DNA from: Liquidambar formosana
Taxonomy: Eukaryota > Streptophyta > Magnoliopsida > Saxifragales > Altingiaceae
Assembly: GCA_039720395.1 (NCBI GenBank)
Contig: CM077827.1
Coordinates: 8,719,991 to 8,783,990 of the forward strand
DNA: 64,000 nucleotides
Direction of reading: 5' to 3'
Each line of letters begins with the position of its first letter. Positions within the stretch are counted from its first letter, which is position 1. Below the pieces are notes generated by a model. That model did not search any database and was not told the DNA's origin. It saw nothing but the letters and a program-made list of their open reading frames with translations. Both the position numbers and the translations under genes were made by a program. Below, piece by piece: positions 45,405 to 56,779 of this stretch.

Positions 45405-46925
45405 CTTTCTGCTATCAAGGATTGATTGCTAAAGCATGGAACAAATCCAAAAGAATGATTTTTGTGTTAATTTGATTTTTATTTGATGCATTTTGATTTA
45501 ATGTGTACGTTGAATATTGATGTAAACCTTACAAAAATCATTTTTGTATCCTATCTGCATTGATATATTGTTGGTTGCTGAATGAATAGTGTGTAGTTTG
45601 ATTTTGTACAGGTTTGATAAGTTGATAACTTCGGATGATCCTAGTTATAGATATGGTCATGCCTTTTTTTCTATAAAAAAAAAAATTGTATCTTGATATA
45701 TTGTTGGTCGCTGAACGAATAGTGGTATGATTTTGTACAAGTTTGATAAGTCGATAACTTGGGATGGTCTTCGTTATAGACATGTTATGCTTGAATTTTT
45801 TCTTTTAAAAATTTGTACCTTGATATATTGTTGACTATGGAACGAATAGTGAATAGTTTGATTTTGTACAGGTTTGGTAAGGATAGTGAGTAGTTTGATT
45901 TTGCACAAATTTGATAAGTCGATAACATAGGATGTTTTTGTTATAGTCAGGATAATGCCCAATTTTCTAAAAAAATTTGGTTCCTTGGGTGAATTCCCAT
46001 TTTTCATTAGGCTTTGAAATTGCAAAAATTTGGTTTCTTAATGGTCAATTCATTTAGGATTTCAACCAATTAAAAGATGCCAAAATCATAATCTTGCTTA
46101 TACATTGAAAGAGTGGTCCCATGAAAACATTTTCTGTTTTAATGCATGCATAAAATTGCGCACAAGGCTAGGAAAGCTATAATAAAGCTCCTAAAACAAG
46201 AGCATTGTACCAAATACAACAAGATGCCAAAAAAGGCTCTAAAACGTTATCAAAATATACTCCATTTTCATCCATGTCCATTACCTTCTTTTTTTTTCCC
46301 TGCTTCTTTTGTTCAAGCCTTTTTCCAATTATGTACATTCAATAAAAATGAAACTGGGCCAACACCAAATAAGATCAAATTAAAATGGCTAGACCCGAAT
46401 GAAAATTTTTTGGAAAAATGAAGATTTTTATTCATAAATTTCTAATGGCCAGACCCGAATATAAACTGTTAATCAAAAAAATAAAAAATAAAAAAATTCT
46501 AGTATAACCCTACCTACAATTAGGATATTCCAACTTATCGACTTATTAAATCTATACAAAATCAAACAACTACTAATTATTCATTTAGTAGCCAATAATA
46601 TATTAAGGCATCAAAATTTTTGTAAAATCTAGCATAACCCTTTCTATAATTAGGGCATCCCAAGTTATCGACTTATTAAGCCTGTATAACATCAAACAAC
46701 ACAATCACAAATAAAAACAACATATCCTATACATCATTCCATTAAACCAATAAAAAATCCATTGTAACAAAAATCATCTACCAAAAATAAATTAATTAAG
46801 TTTACATCCATATTCAGCGTACACATTAAACTAAAATGCATCAAAAAATAATAATAATTGGGACAAAAATAATTCTTTTCGTTTCGTTCCATGCTTTGAC
46901 AATCAATCCTCGGTAGCAACAATTG
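45405..46925. repeat. Nested inverted repeat inside Pack-MULE
   Basis: Three tandem units of about 115-140 bp at 45540-45960 (each with TTGATATATTGTTG, a GAATAGT phrase, GATTTTGTACA, TTTGATAAG and GATAACTT) recur in inverted orientation at about 46495-46720. Outside them GGATTGATTGCTAAAGCATGG (45418-45438) pairs with the complement of CCATGCTTTGACAATCAATCC (46889-46909). The arms surround a roughly 500-bp centre. It could be an older fold-back element or an extension of the MULE arms. Confidence 0.7.
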
Positions 46926-47556
46926 ACAGGTTCATAGAGATTGTTCATCAACCCTGAATGGAAAAAAAATTTAAAAAGAAAAGAAAATTAATTCCCCCAA
47001 AAAATCAAAACCATAAAATTTGTTCATTAAACGATATAAGGAAGTAAAATCTTAAAGATTCACCATGCATACCTCAATTTGTTTTTCTTATGACATAATT
47101 GTAATGTTAAAGCCTAAACTTAGCCAAAGCATTTCTAGTGGTAAGTCAATAAGGTTAGATTTTGACCATACAGTAGCTTTTTATTTCATTTTCAACATCA
47201 AGGGTGCTAAAAAAAAATTAGTCAACTTCAACAAACTAAACTAGGATCATATCTATATACACACGTTAGTTGCCAATTCAATTTAAGACTACAATCATAT
47301 ACAGAAACATTGATAAATCTAGAACTAGAACCCAAAACATTCAATTTACATACTAAGCTATTCCATAATAACCATAGTCCACCACTAAATCCTTCATATT
47401 CAACAAAAACATACGTATCAAAAGGAATTTTTCTAGATAGAAAAATCTATGAATTGTAGCAGCATACAAATCAAACCCAGCATACAATAAAATCAAAAAG
47501 TATTCTTTCCCCCAATAAAATCTATGAATTGTAGCAGCAGCAACAGAAACAAATTA

Positions 47557-47842
47557 TTTTACCAAATCAACATAAACAAATTAGTTATAGTCAAAGAAGT
47601 GCATCAGATGCCTGTATTGACTGAATATGTGGATTTAAATAAATCTAATTGCAACTGGCAGCAAAAAAAAATAATAATAATAATAACGCAAAAATTCAAA
47701 CACACAAACAGATCAGAATACTGGCAATAACAAAAATAAGCTATGGTGCAATAACAAAAACCCTAACTCATAGGCCATTAACACAATATTTATGCTCAAA
47801 AAAAAAAAAAAATTAGCAGACCTCAAGCATATCCCCAACTGG

Positions 47843-47873
<31 letters not shown>

Positions 47874-48135
47874 TGAAAACCCTAACTCACTACTTGCCGT
47901 CGGGGGCAAGGAGGTTGCCATCGGCGGGGGGAAGGGCTTCACCACTGCCGTTGCAAGCTTCGCCAAACCAAATTTGGTGTTTTTTGCTTCACCACTGCCA
48001 TCGCGAGCTTCGCCTTCGCCAAACCAGATCTGGTTTTTTTGCCTCACCACTGCGGTCGCGAACTTCGCCAAATCAGATCTGGTTTTTTTGCTTCACCACG
48101 AGGAGAGAGTGGAAGATGCGATAATGGAGAGAGAA

Positions 48136-48172
<37 letters not shown>

Positions 48173-48439
48173 GAGGAGGAGGAGGAGGAGGAGAGTGCAA
48201 TTTTCGAAAGGGGGAAACCCAAATCTGCTCCCTCCCATTTCGTTTTGTGTTTGCAAAACCTTAGCAAACGGTGCCGTTTTCTCTCTTTGATTTCCTTCCC
48301 AGCTAACGGCGTTAGCTCCTCCACTCCTTACCAAGGCTTGTTCATCCCAGCCGTCCATTATCCCATCTGCCACGTGTCCACCATCCGACGCTAAATTGAG
48401 CGTCCAGTTTTATATGCCAACTTGAGCAAATCCCCATCC
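47557..48439 (-). repeat. Pack-MULE right TIR
   Basis: Inverted partner of 43514-44346. A-runs at about 47800 and 47849-47873, a GA/GGA microsatellite at 48128-48195 and subterminal repeats at about 47935-48095. Confidence 0.9.
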
Positions 48440-48448
48440 GAGAGTCAC

Positions 48449-48781
48449 TTGTACACAAAAATAAACTACAAATCATTTTGTATTCAAAGAGTTGTGGGAA
48501 CCCTATCTGTGAAACACTTGAAAGGTGTGACTTATAAAGGTTTAATCTTTATCCGTAAGAATTCTTTAGCAAAATTCTTGAGGCGAGAATAGAGGTGGAG
48601 AGGCCGAACTTCATCAAAATCATTGTTTGTAATATCTCTCTTATACTCTCTGTTTTATATATTCTTAATTGTCTTAAATTTCTTTATATTTGCAATATTT
48701 TTTCTTGAGATTGCATTAAAGTTCATAAGGAGCTTAAAACTATATTCTGCCCCACCCCCTCTAGGGTTAATCACTTGGGTC
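48449..48781. other. Retroelement-like non-coding sequence
   Basis: The phrases CACTTGTACACAAAAATAAAC, AAGGTGTGACTTATAAAGG and CCCCCTCTAGGGTTAATCAC resemble plant Copia LTR or flanking sequence. It continues at 49256 beyond the inserted MITE. No domain or LTR pair was seen. Confidence 0.35.
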
Positions 48782-49247
48782 CATAGTTATTAAACCCAGA
48801 CCGAACATTGACCCGGCTTAGAGATCGAGTCATCGGGTCATTGGTTCAACCGTCGGGTCAATAATTCAACCGGTCTTATAATTAAAAAATAATAAAAAAT
48901 AAAACTAAGTGGTAAAAAATGAAATGTGATGTTTAAATATTAAATAATATGTTTTGTGAGTTATTTCACAACAACATATGTGGTTTATTGGTTAAGACTA
49001 TCTCTTTAGCTTTAGTTTCCTTGTTTCGAGTCCCGACAGCAGCAAAAAGTGGTTGATTTTTATACACAGTTTCACACTTCACAAGTACTAAACCGGACCA
49101 GTTTATGAAAAAAACCACCGATTTGAGCCGGTTTAATCCGGTTCATTCCGATTTGACTATAATTCTGATCCAATTACAAAATCGAACCGGTCAAGGGTCC
49201 GGCTCAACGATCGAACCGCCCGGTCCGGTCCGGGTTTAATAACTATG
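48782..49247. mobile_element. hAT-like MITE, CATAGTTATTAAACCC family
   Basis: A 466-bp element with ends CATAGTTATTAAACCC and GGGTTTAATAACTATG, flanked by the 8-bp duplication CTTGGGTC (48774-48781, 49248-49255). The interior is rich in CCGGTT/AACCGG motifs in both orientations and contains a tRNA-like stretch (GGTTTATTGGTTAAGA...TTTCGAGTCCCG), perhaps a nested SINE. A second family member is at 59823-60267. Confidence 0.9.
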
Positions 49248-49255
49248 CTTGGGTC

Positions 49256-49557
49256 TATAATTTTTTAATTTCTTATAGCTCTATAAGGATTCTCTAGGTA
49301 GATTCTAAGGGTTTCCTAATCGAGTTGAATGATTTGTCTCTTCCTTTCTTTTCTAATAAGCTAGCAAAGCAAAAGGATAATTAACCCTTATATAATTATC
49401 ATAATTTCTAGATAATAATTACTGAAATGGTTCGAAAGCTCTATATGAGGGCATTTAAAAAACTGTGTTGAAACATATATGGGGAATGGCATTTTGGTTA
49501 AACCATAAAAATGCTATTGATCGTAAGGGTTTGTCCCACCGTATGTGAAGTCCTTAA
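49256..49557. other. No gene seen
   Basis: Continuation of the AT-rich retroelement-like flank, ending at the Harbinger-like element. Confidence 0.4.
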
Positions 49558-50596
49558 GGCTATGTTTTGTACGCTTGAATGGAATGGAATAAGGATGGGA
49601 ATGGAATGAAAAAGGGAATGAAAGGAATGGTCATTCTTAATGACCATTCCATGCCTTTGTTGGGTGCACATTCTCATTCCATAATACCATCAATTACATC
49701 AATATTTTTATTATCTTTCATAATCATCTTCTTCCTCTCTTACCCACATACCCACAATTCTTTTTTTTTTATTAGCATATACCCACAATTCTTGCAACAA
49801 AACAACGAATAAATCATCTCATCTTCATAATCTTTTACCTATATACCCACAATTTTTTTTTTTTCTTTTTTGATCAGCATGTACCAAAAATTCTTGCAAC
49901 AGAAGAAAAAAAAAATAAAATAAAATAAAATGCCATCTCCTCATTTTTATTTTTATTTTATTTTTTCATAATCAGGCCAAAAAAAAAAAAAAAAAAAAAA
50001 AAATCTTATCATCATCCCATAGTCATTTACCCCACAATCACAACACAAATTTTTTGTTTTTTTACCATCATCTTCAAATTCACATACCCATTTACCCACA
50101 TCATGCTCCATATGAGGTAGATCGATCTGAGAGGTGTGCTGGCCATATCATACCCATTTATGACACTGGTGATGTAGTGGCAACTGTCGAACCGAGGAGG
50201 ATGGTGGGCTTGCACACCGTGTAGTAGATCTTCTCCGGCTCGATTAGCTTGACAAGGCCTCAATCGCATTTGTGGGGAGGCAACAGCGACAAGAACGACA
50301 ATCGGGATGAGCATTCACCCTTGGGTGTGTTAGTGGTGGGGTCATGTTGAGTGGTTGGAATGAGCATTCCTTTATCTGGGTTCGTGTATTGAGTGGTTGG
50401 AATGGGCATTCCTTGATCTTAAGGGCTTATTCCATTGTTTAATGGAATAGCCGGGTGTGAAGGAATTCGGGTTCCATACCTTGGGCAAACCAAATATCCC
50501 ACTTTTTTTTATCAATGGAATTCTCATTCCATTCCCACCCCAATTCCGGAATTCTCATTCCATTCCCACCCCAATTCCATCGTTGCAAACACAGCC
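49558..50596. mobile_element. PIF/Harbinger-like element, TAA TSD
   Basis: A 1039-bp element with TAA on both sides (49555-49557, 50597-50599) and ends GGCTATGTTTTGTACG and GTTGCAAACACAGCC. Subterminal regions are packed with GGAATGGAAT / ATTCCATTCC motifs in opposite orientations. The interior has an open frame (50027-50314, minus) with no recognised transposase; the alternative frame with EPEKIYYTVCKP might be captured host sequence. Non-autonomous. Confidence 0.8.
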
Positions 50597-50599
50597 TAA

Positions 50600-51539
50600 A
50601 AGGTTACATTAATTTAAAAACACCTTCTCATCACCGAGTTATTTTCCTTTTGTCATTTTATTCTTTACCCTTCTCTCTCCACTCTTCCTCGCTCTATTTC
50701 GTTCCCCATTTACGAATTTTACTTGAATTCAATGACATTATTGCTGGGATTGCATCAGGCCTGGACAATCATGCAATTGCATGCCACCTTCCCTCCCAAA
50801 TGTTTGAGTCCATAACAAAGAAGCTGTAGAGAAGCCACCTTGCACATGGCACCCTTGAGAATGCCTTCTCACCCAACTGGAGTAACCAGCGGCTCATGGC
50901 AACCATGGCGGTTGGCCATTGCTGGCAGAGGCTTCGATGGCCAGGACACCTTGATTTCGCAGAACGCCGATTGGAGTTGTTGATTATTGTTCCAAATCAA
51001 GCAAACCTACTGCTCACCGACATCGGCAAGATCGAGCCACTGCAATACCGATTATGAACTCCTGAACCAATTGACCGTGAACTCCTCTGTTTTTTAACCA
51101 ACACTGATCGCTGAAATTAGAGGGTTAGGAGGGAATGCTAAAATAGCAAGAGCTTGGGAAAATTCAAGGACACTAAAAAACTTAGAGGGTTAGGAGGGAA
51201 TCCTGAAATTCTAAGAGAAAATAAAGAGAAAGAGAGACTTGGGGAGGAAAGTTCTTGTAGGGAAAATACTAAAAAAGAGAGAAGTTGCATTGAAAGAAAA
51301 TAAAAGAGAAATGACTTATAAGGAAGGGAAAAATAGCTTACTTTGCTCAACTGAAGGGACGTTACCAGATTGACAATGGACCTGAGAGACGGTTTAAACA
51401 CTAACCAATTTCATTTGCAAGAGGTATGAATTTATATTTGATAGTAAAATTATATAAATTATATTTGTTGTTTATTTGGTTAATATGTCATTTGTGTGTA
51501 TTTTAATTATTGCATGGTATATAGGTGATCCAGATTAAA
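50600..51539. other. Unassigned; GC-richer open segment at 50827-51056
   Basis: A plus-strand frame at about 50827-51056 stays open for 76 codons (HGTLENAFSPNWSNQRLM, ERRLELLIIVPNQANLLLTD) and is more GC-rich than its surroundings. It follows an in-frame TAG, has no evident start, and I do not recognise it. It may be a gene fragment. The rest is AT-rich. Confidence 0.3.
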
Positions 51540-51760
51540 TTAAAATACGAAACATGGTCAATGAATATAAAATGAGGGTCGGTTTATTACCGGGCATTGT
51601 TGGGTGCCTAACACTTTCCCAACATGTACCCTAACTCCGAACCTTTCTCTGATCAACAAAATTGGTCTTAAACCCTTCCAAGTAGCGACTCTTAGTCATA
51701 TGCTATTCTCCAGGGTTAGCACCATCAGAAGCAAAAGTAGATAAAACATAGGTAAAAAAA
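51540..51760 (+). mobile_element. Ty3-type retrotransposon remnant (untranslated)
   Basis: GGGCATTGTTGGGTGCCTAACACTTTCCC, AACTCCGAACCTTTCTCTGA and CCAAGTAGCGACTCT resemble the sequence around the 5' LTR end and primer site of plant Ty3 elements. No coding domain or LTR pair was found. Confidence 0.4.
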
Positions 51761-52485
51761 CGAGCATGTTGTGAAAATCGGTGCACTCACACATATGCAA
51801 AAACTCATGGAGGTTGAAGTCTTCCAATATTTCTTATATAGTCAGTCCAAAGCATGATGAAACAATGATGTTTGATTATTAATTAGTTTGAATATTTTTT
51901 TCTAATAGCTGATTTGCCTTCTTGTCTATTAATGTAAGAAGTGAAAATTTACATTTGTTAAAACCATATATTTCAATCTTGTTCCATGATTTGCCCAACA
52001 TCTACTATCATTGTATTCTAATATCATCTATTTGAATATTATTTCCCACATTTCAAATTTGAATATTTTTAAGATCAACAAATACTCTGCTATATACTCT
52101 CTTGTCAACACATGTACACGTAAATGCTACAAAAAATATATGAAAAAAAAAAATTACATGTAGGTGTTTCTTTAAACATAATTAATAATGTCAAACCAAT
52201 TACAAACTGTTACATCTTATATTATTGTTGGAAATTTTAAATCAGTTACATCTATTTTTTTTTCTTTTTTCCAAAGTTTTGTGATCAACATAGTACATAT
52301 AGGTATTGAAGTTTTGTGATCAGCAATAGTGAGAGGTTTTTTACACTGAGGAACGTAAAGTTTCTACTACAAAATCTAGATCAAGACTAAAGTGAGTTTT
52401 CACGGTGAGGAAGGTAAGCCATCTATTGTGAAATATGGATTTGGTGCTGCATGCCACTTGTTTTTTATCCCTACCTAAAATCAAG
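51761..52485. other. No gene seen
   Basis: AT-rich. A local duplication of TTTTGTGATCA and of GTGAG(A/T)...CACNGTGAGGAA occurs near 52275-52410. Confidence 0.45.
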
Positions 52486-52489
52486 TTTA

Positions 52490-52835
52490 TTTGATTTTTA
52501 AAATAAAATTAAGGGATTTTTGGTTTTTTAAGGTTTTATACAAAATATAAAAGGCTTTTATGAAAACTGGGAATGCATTAACAACATTTTAAAAGAAGTT
52601 TTTCCAAAATCTATGTTTGAGTAGATTTTTTGGCCATTTGTAATCTCTATTTCTTTTTTTGCCAAGGGTCTACTTAGACATTAGATTTTAGAAAATTTTC
52701 ATTATAAAAAGTTGTTGAAAATGATGTTTTATAATGACCGATTTTCATAAAACCTTTTATATTTTACATAAAAACTTTAAAAACCAAAACAAATAGGGAT
52801 GCTGATAAAACTAAGGGGTGGTAATAGCCGGACCC
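52490..52835. mobile_element. Degenerate member of palindromic MITE family
   Basis: The core resembles the 400-bp palindromic family (AAGGTTTTATACAAAATATAAA...ACATAAAAACTTTAAAAACC), ending in AATAGCCGGACCC. The intact member at 52845 inserted immediately beyond its end. Confidence 0.65.
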
Positions 52836-52844
52836 ATAGTGCTT

Positions 52845-53243
52845 GGGAACGGCTATTGCAACCCCCCATTCCTATAAGCCCACCCCCATCCTTTAGGTTT
52901 TTAAGGTTTTATGCAAAATATAAAGAGTTTTTACGAAAACCAACAGTATAGTCCACTAAAAAACATCATTTTGAACAACTTTTCAGAAGAAAGTTTTTCC
53001 AAAATCTATTGTTTAAATATACTTTTTAACCATTTATAGCTTTTATTTCATTTTTTGCCAAAAAGTCTACCTAAACGATAAATTTTGGAAAAACTTTCTT
53101 CTACAAAGTTGTTTAAAATGATGTTTTCTAGTGGACATCAAGGCCGGTTTTCATAAAAACTTTTTATATTTTGCATAAAACCTTAAAAACCTAAAAGATG
53201 GGGGGTGGGCTTATAGGAATGGGGGGTTGCAATAGCCGTTCCC
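52845..53243. mobile_element. Palindromic MULE-type MITE, full length
   Basis: A 399-bp element, nearly one continuous inverted repeat from GGGAACGGCTATTGCAACCC to GGGTTGCAATAGCCGTTCCC, flanked by the perfect 9-bp duplication ATAGTGCTT (52836-52844, 53244-53252). The 9-bp duplication points to the Mutator superfamily. No coding capacity. Confidence 0.92.
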
Positions 53244-53394
53244 ATAGTGCTTGTCCAACCAGAGTTGGGCCATGGAGGCCCATCCTGACGCTGCTGTGCT
53301 GGGCCAGTGTGGATGCAATATGCAACCGGGTCTGACCGGATTATGGACACGTGTTCCTTGCTTATTAGCGGTTGATTTTTGTCTGGTACAAATA

Positions 53395-54290
53395 TTATTA
53401 TTCTTTCTGTGTTTTTTAATGGAAGTCCACGGTTCATTTTTTGGGGTAGCATCTCACCAAAGGTAATTAAGTGAAGATTGTGAACTATGGTGTTGCTCCT
53501 GATGGGTTGTAGACAGCCTACAGACTAGTCCCGTTAGAGGTGTTCGTGGTTCGGTTTAGTTCGGTTTTACGGTAAATTTAAATCAAATCATTATACTTTG
53601 GTTTTTGTTTTCTCAAACCAAAACCAAACCATATTATAAAAAAAATCAAACCAAACCAAAGCATAAAATTTCGGTTTGATTCAGTTCGGTTTCGCTTTTA
53701 TCCTATCAAATAACAACAAATAATTAAAAATAGAAAAATGACAAACCAAACTCTGAATAAAAACATTTTTAATAAAATCATTACATTAGCAACTAAAAAA
53801 AAATATTAAACATTGTATCAAACTGAAAAAGTATTGATTTATGTCAATCTAAGTTCAAATTTCCAATCTAATACATGCCAATATCTCACATAACAATAAT
53901 AGCTAGTTTAATACATGCCAATCTAATAAAGAAAAAACTTTAAGAGAATTTACAATCTATTACCTATTATGCCCTTATTAGAATAAAAAATTTACAAACT
54001 AAGTTTAATATGTAATATATAAAATTATATATATTTATATTCGGTTTTTTTGGTTTTTTGGTTTGGTTTGGTTTTTTAAACATGAAAACCAAAACCAAAC
54101 CAGTTTAATTCGGTTTTCTAAAATTAGAACCAGAACCAAACCTAAAGACAAAAAAACCAAACCAAATCGACCAGTTTGGTTTGGTTCGGTTTGGTTTTCG
54201 GTTTTAACCTAAACCATGAACACCCCTAGTCCCTGTAGGCGGGCGTGAAGGGGATTATTAGTCAATAGGGGCATCTATTGGCAGTCAAAG
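53395..54290. repeat. DUF247 3'-flank unit, copy D (fragment)
   Basis: GTTTTTTAATGGAAGTCCAC, GTAGCATCTCACC, CCTGATGGGTTGTAGA and, beyond the inserted hAT, CCCTGTAGGCGGGCGTGAAGG match 14700-14850. No DUF247 exon is nearby. The adjacent frames at 53183-53466 are not genes. Confidence 0.7.
53533..54225. mobile_element. hAT-like element, 8-bp TSD
   Basis: A 693-bp insertion in flank unit D with CTAGTCCC on both sides (53525-53532, 54226-54233). The terminal regions AGAGGTGTTCGTGG and CCATGAACACCCC are inverted, with abundant GGTTCGGTTT / AAACCAAACC motifs inside. The intact unit at about 14810 (GTGCTCCCTGTAGGCGGG) shows the unoccupied site. Confidence 0.85.
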
Positions 54291-54615
54291 ACTTACATTT
54301 TATCCTCCACTTATTTTATATTTTAAAATTTTATGAAAAATATAAAATATTTTATAAAAACTGATGACGTAATCTACTAGAAAACATCGTTTTAAATAAT
54401 TTTGTAGAATAAAGTTTTTAAAAAATCTATCATTTAAATAGACTTTGTAACCTTTTATATAACAAAGATTATAAATGACCAAAAATTCCACTTAAATGAC
54501 AAATTTTAAAAAAAAATTCTTTTGCAAAATTATTCAAAATGATGTTTTTTTAATGAATTATGCATCTGGTTTTTATAAAAACCTTTTATATTTTTCATAA
54601 AACCTTAAAAAATGA
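54290..54615. mobile_element. Degenerate palindromic MITE
   Basis: Inverted halves CTAGAAAACATCGTTTTAAATAAT and ATTATTCAAAATGATGTTTTTT around a centre near 54460. Outer ends are decayed. The minus-strand frame inside is not a gene. Confidence 0.65.
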
Positions 54616-54619
54616 ATAG

Positions 54620-55110
54620 ACTGAGAATAGGACTTTCAACTTTCAAATGGTTTGGGTTATAACCATTACCAAGATCTTGTGTTTAGACCTTTAAACAAAC
54701 ATTTGGAGAGCATGCGAAAGAGAAACATTATTGCTGTCACTGACTTAGGTCCAAGCACTCCAAAACCAGTCAATTAACAACCCAAAAACAGTTACCAATT
54801 ACCCAATCAAATCCAAAAGCACATTATTAAAATAAAAAAATTATTTAAAAAAAATCGGATACTATATTGCACGAACTCAAGAGCATGGAAAAGAACACAA
54901 CTTGTAATTCAAACATGATTTCGTCATACAGAGGTTTCACTCAATAGGTAAGCAAATGTCGATTATTCGGGATTGATCAAAACAAGCTCAACTACAGCAC
55001 AATGACAAACAAATGAATAAACAGAGACACGAAGAACGGAAAACGACAAAACATAAAGCCCTTCTTACTTTGACATTGATGAGGGTGTCGCCGCCCGGTG
55101 AAGAGGAATT
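54620..55110 (-). repeat. Segment paralogous to 30340-30890
   Basis: Shares the phrases listed for 30340-30789. At its right end TTCTTACTTTGACATTGATGAGG is the counterpart of the donor-containing end of the possible first exon at 30790; the start codon and signal peptide are not conserved. Confidence 0.75.
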
Positions 55111-55345
55111 GGTGTTAAAGAATCAGAGAGTTACGTGAGAGGCAAAGGTAGAGTTGAGTTTCCAAGAAAAACCCACCTAATGGGTTATAGAAGAAATAGT
55201 TGTGGAGAAAGGTCGAGAGAAGTGGGACCTGCGAGTTTTGGGTTGTTGGAGGATTTTTCCCCAACGGGATGGAGAGATGGAGACTCATGCGGCTGAGAAA
55301 AATAATGGGAGAATTCCGATTTGGTGTAGTTTGGTTACCAAATTG
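55111..55345. other. No gene seen
   Basis: GA-rich, promoter-like sequence without a convincing reading frame. Confidence 0.35.
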
Positions 55346-55349
55346 AAAT

Positions 55350-55640
55350 TTTTTTCTTTTTTATGAAAACTAATTTCATTAGAAAATGTCATTTTCAACA
55401 ACTTTTGTTTAAGTAGATTTTTGGATCATTTATAATTTTCAGTTCTGTAAAAATGAATAAAGATTGTAAATTGCCAAAAATCATTTTAAACAATAGATTT
55501 TAGGAAAAAAAATTTTTACAAATTTATTCAAAATAATGCTTTCTAGTATACCATGCGATTGGTTTTCATTAATTTTTTTTATATTTTTCATAAAACTTTG
55601 AAAAATAAAAATAAAAATAAAAAAATTGAGATTTACAAAT
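55350..55640. mobile_element. Degenerate palindromic MITE
   Basis: A truncated family member: TTTATGAAAACTAATTTCATTAGAAAATGTCATTTTCAACAACT is partly inverted against ATTCAAAATAATGCTTTCTAGT. The ends are lost. Confidence 0.6.
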
Positions 55641-55780
55641 AAAGTTGAGAGATTAAAATAGCCGTCCTCATTTTATTAACACTATAAAACAAAGACAGTA
55701 AATAGCTAAAAAGGCTGCTTTTCTATTTTTTGACCTCATGCCCTGGCCCTAATTCCTCCATTTATCTACGTCTATATTTA

Positions 55781-56779
55781 TCTATACTAATTATTTTTAA
55801 AAGTCTTTTAAACAAAAAACTTTTGATTGATAATATTATCTTCATTTAAAATTATAAATATATTTTTACCCTTAATTTTGGATACGAACTTGAAGTTTCT
55901 CATATGATTACGATTAGAAAAAACGAAAAAAAAACAAAAAACAAAAAACCTATAGTAATTAACTTCATCTAATTGGGGATAGACGCGCTACTCCAAGTTT
56001 TAAGGGAATTATAATTAGTCCCAACTACAAACTCTTGGGAATCCTATAGCCTCCATCTTTCTTTGGTTTTTCATAGATGAGTTCATCTCAATTGCTCTTC
56101 ATGACAGTTCCCATGACAGCAGTGTATGGGTAGATAACTTTTCTACAATTCTTTTCTTTCCTTTTTTTTTATTTTTTATTTTTTATTTTTTTTTTGTTGG
56201 TGGGACAGAACCTACTCCTCCAACTCATCGATGAAGAGAGGTGACACTTATATTTCTTTTTCTTTTTTTGGTGGTTGAAGTATGCTATCTTTCAATATTC
56301 GTTTTCCAAAAATTAAAATAAAAAAAGAAGTCTATTATTTTCCGTTAATAAAACATTAAAATTTGGCATGGTAGGATGGTATGAGCTACAAAATTTCTCT
56401 CTTTCATTTTGGTCATCATGCTACGATTTTTTTAATATGTTGTGTTTATACAAATTATGCATATCGATATAAATTGTTGAAAATCCTATTAGATATAACT
56501 CTTTATCATAGGTTTTGATGCATTATAATTCTTGATTCACACTTCACAGTGTTGTTGAAGGATTGTATTGATTCACAGTCTTGTTGAAGAATTGTATTGA
56601 TTCACATTTTGTCTAGTGTTTTCTTTCGAAAGGTGGGTTCAGATTCTAGTTAATTACTAATACAGTAATACATATGATTTCTCTTCTAGTCTCCTTTGAT
56701 ACCCTATTGTTAAGTAAATTTCTTGAAAAAAAAAGGAAGTTATCATTAAAACCACGTGCAACGCACATGCAATAATTAG
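55781..56779 (+). mobile_element. Helitron, diverged
   Basis: The 5' end A|TCTATACTAATTATTTTTAAAAG and the 3' region CCACGTGCAACGCACATGCAATAATTAG resemble the termini of the three clearer Helitrons, with the final CTAG mutated to TTAG. No coding capacity; the interior differs from the others. Confidence 0.5.

Larger units (their letters stand above)
43514..48439. mobile_element. Pack-MULE, 4.9 kb, long TIRs
   Basis: Terminal inverted repeats of about 833 bp (43514-44346) and 883 bp (47557-48439) begin GGACCAGGATTTGCTC and GGATGGGGATTTGCTC and stay similar throughout. The perfect 9-bp duplication GAGAGTCAC flanks them (43505-43513, 48440-48448), diagnostic of Mutator-like elements. Both TIRs contain a TCC/CT microsatellite, a three-unit subterminal repeat (GATCTGGTTTGGCGAAG) and a poly(T/A) run that accounts for most of their length difference. 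No MURA transposase is recognisable. A PPR gene fragment lies against the left TIR. The paired open frames at 43559-44138 and 47792-48373 are TIR artefacts. Confidence 0.9.

Noticed and set aside
48975..49045. Possible tRNA gene
   Set aside because: A-box- and B-box-like motifs are present, but no cloverleaf can be drawn and it lies inside a MITE; more likely a SINE fragment.
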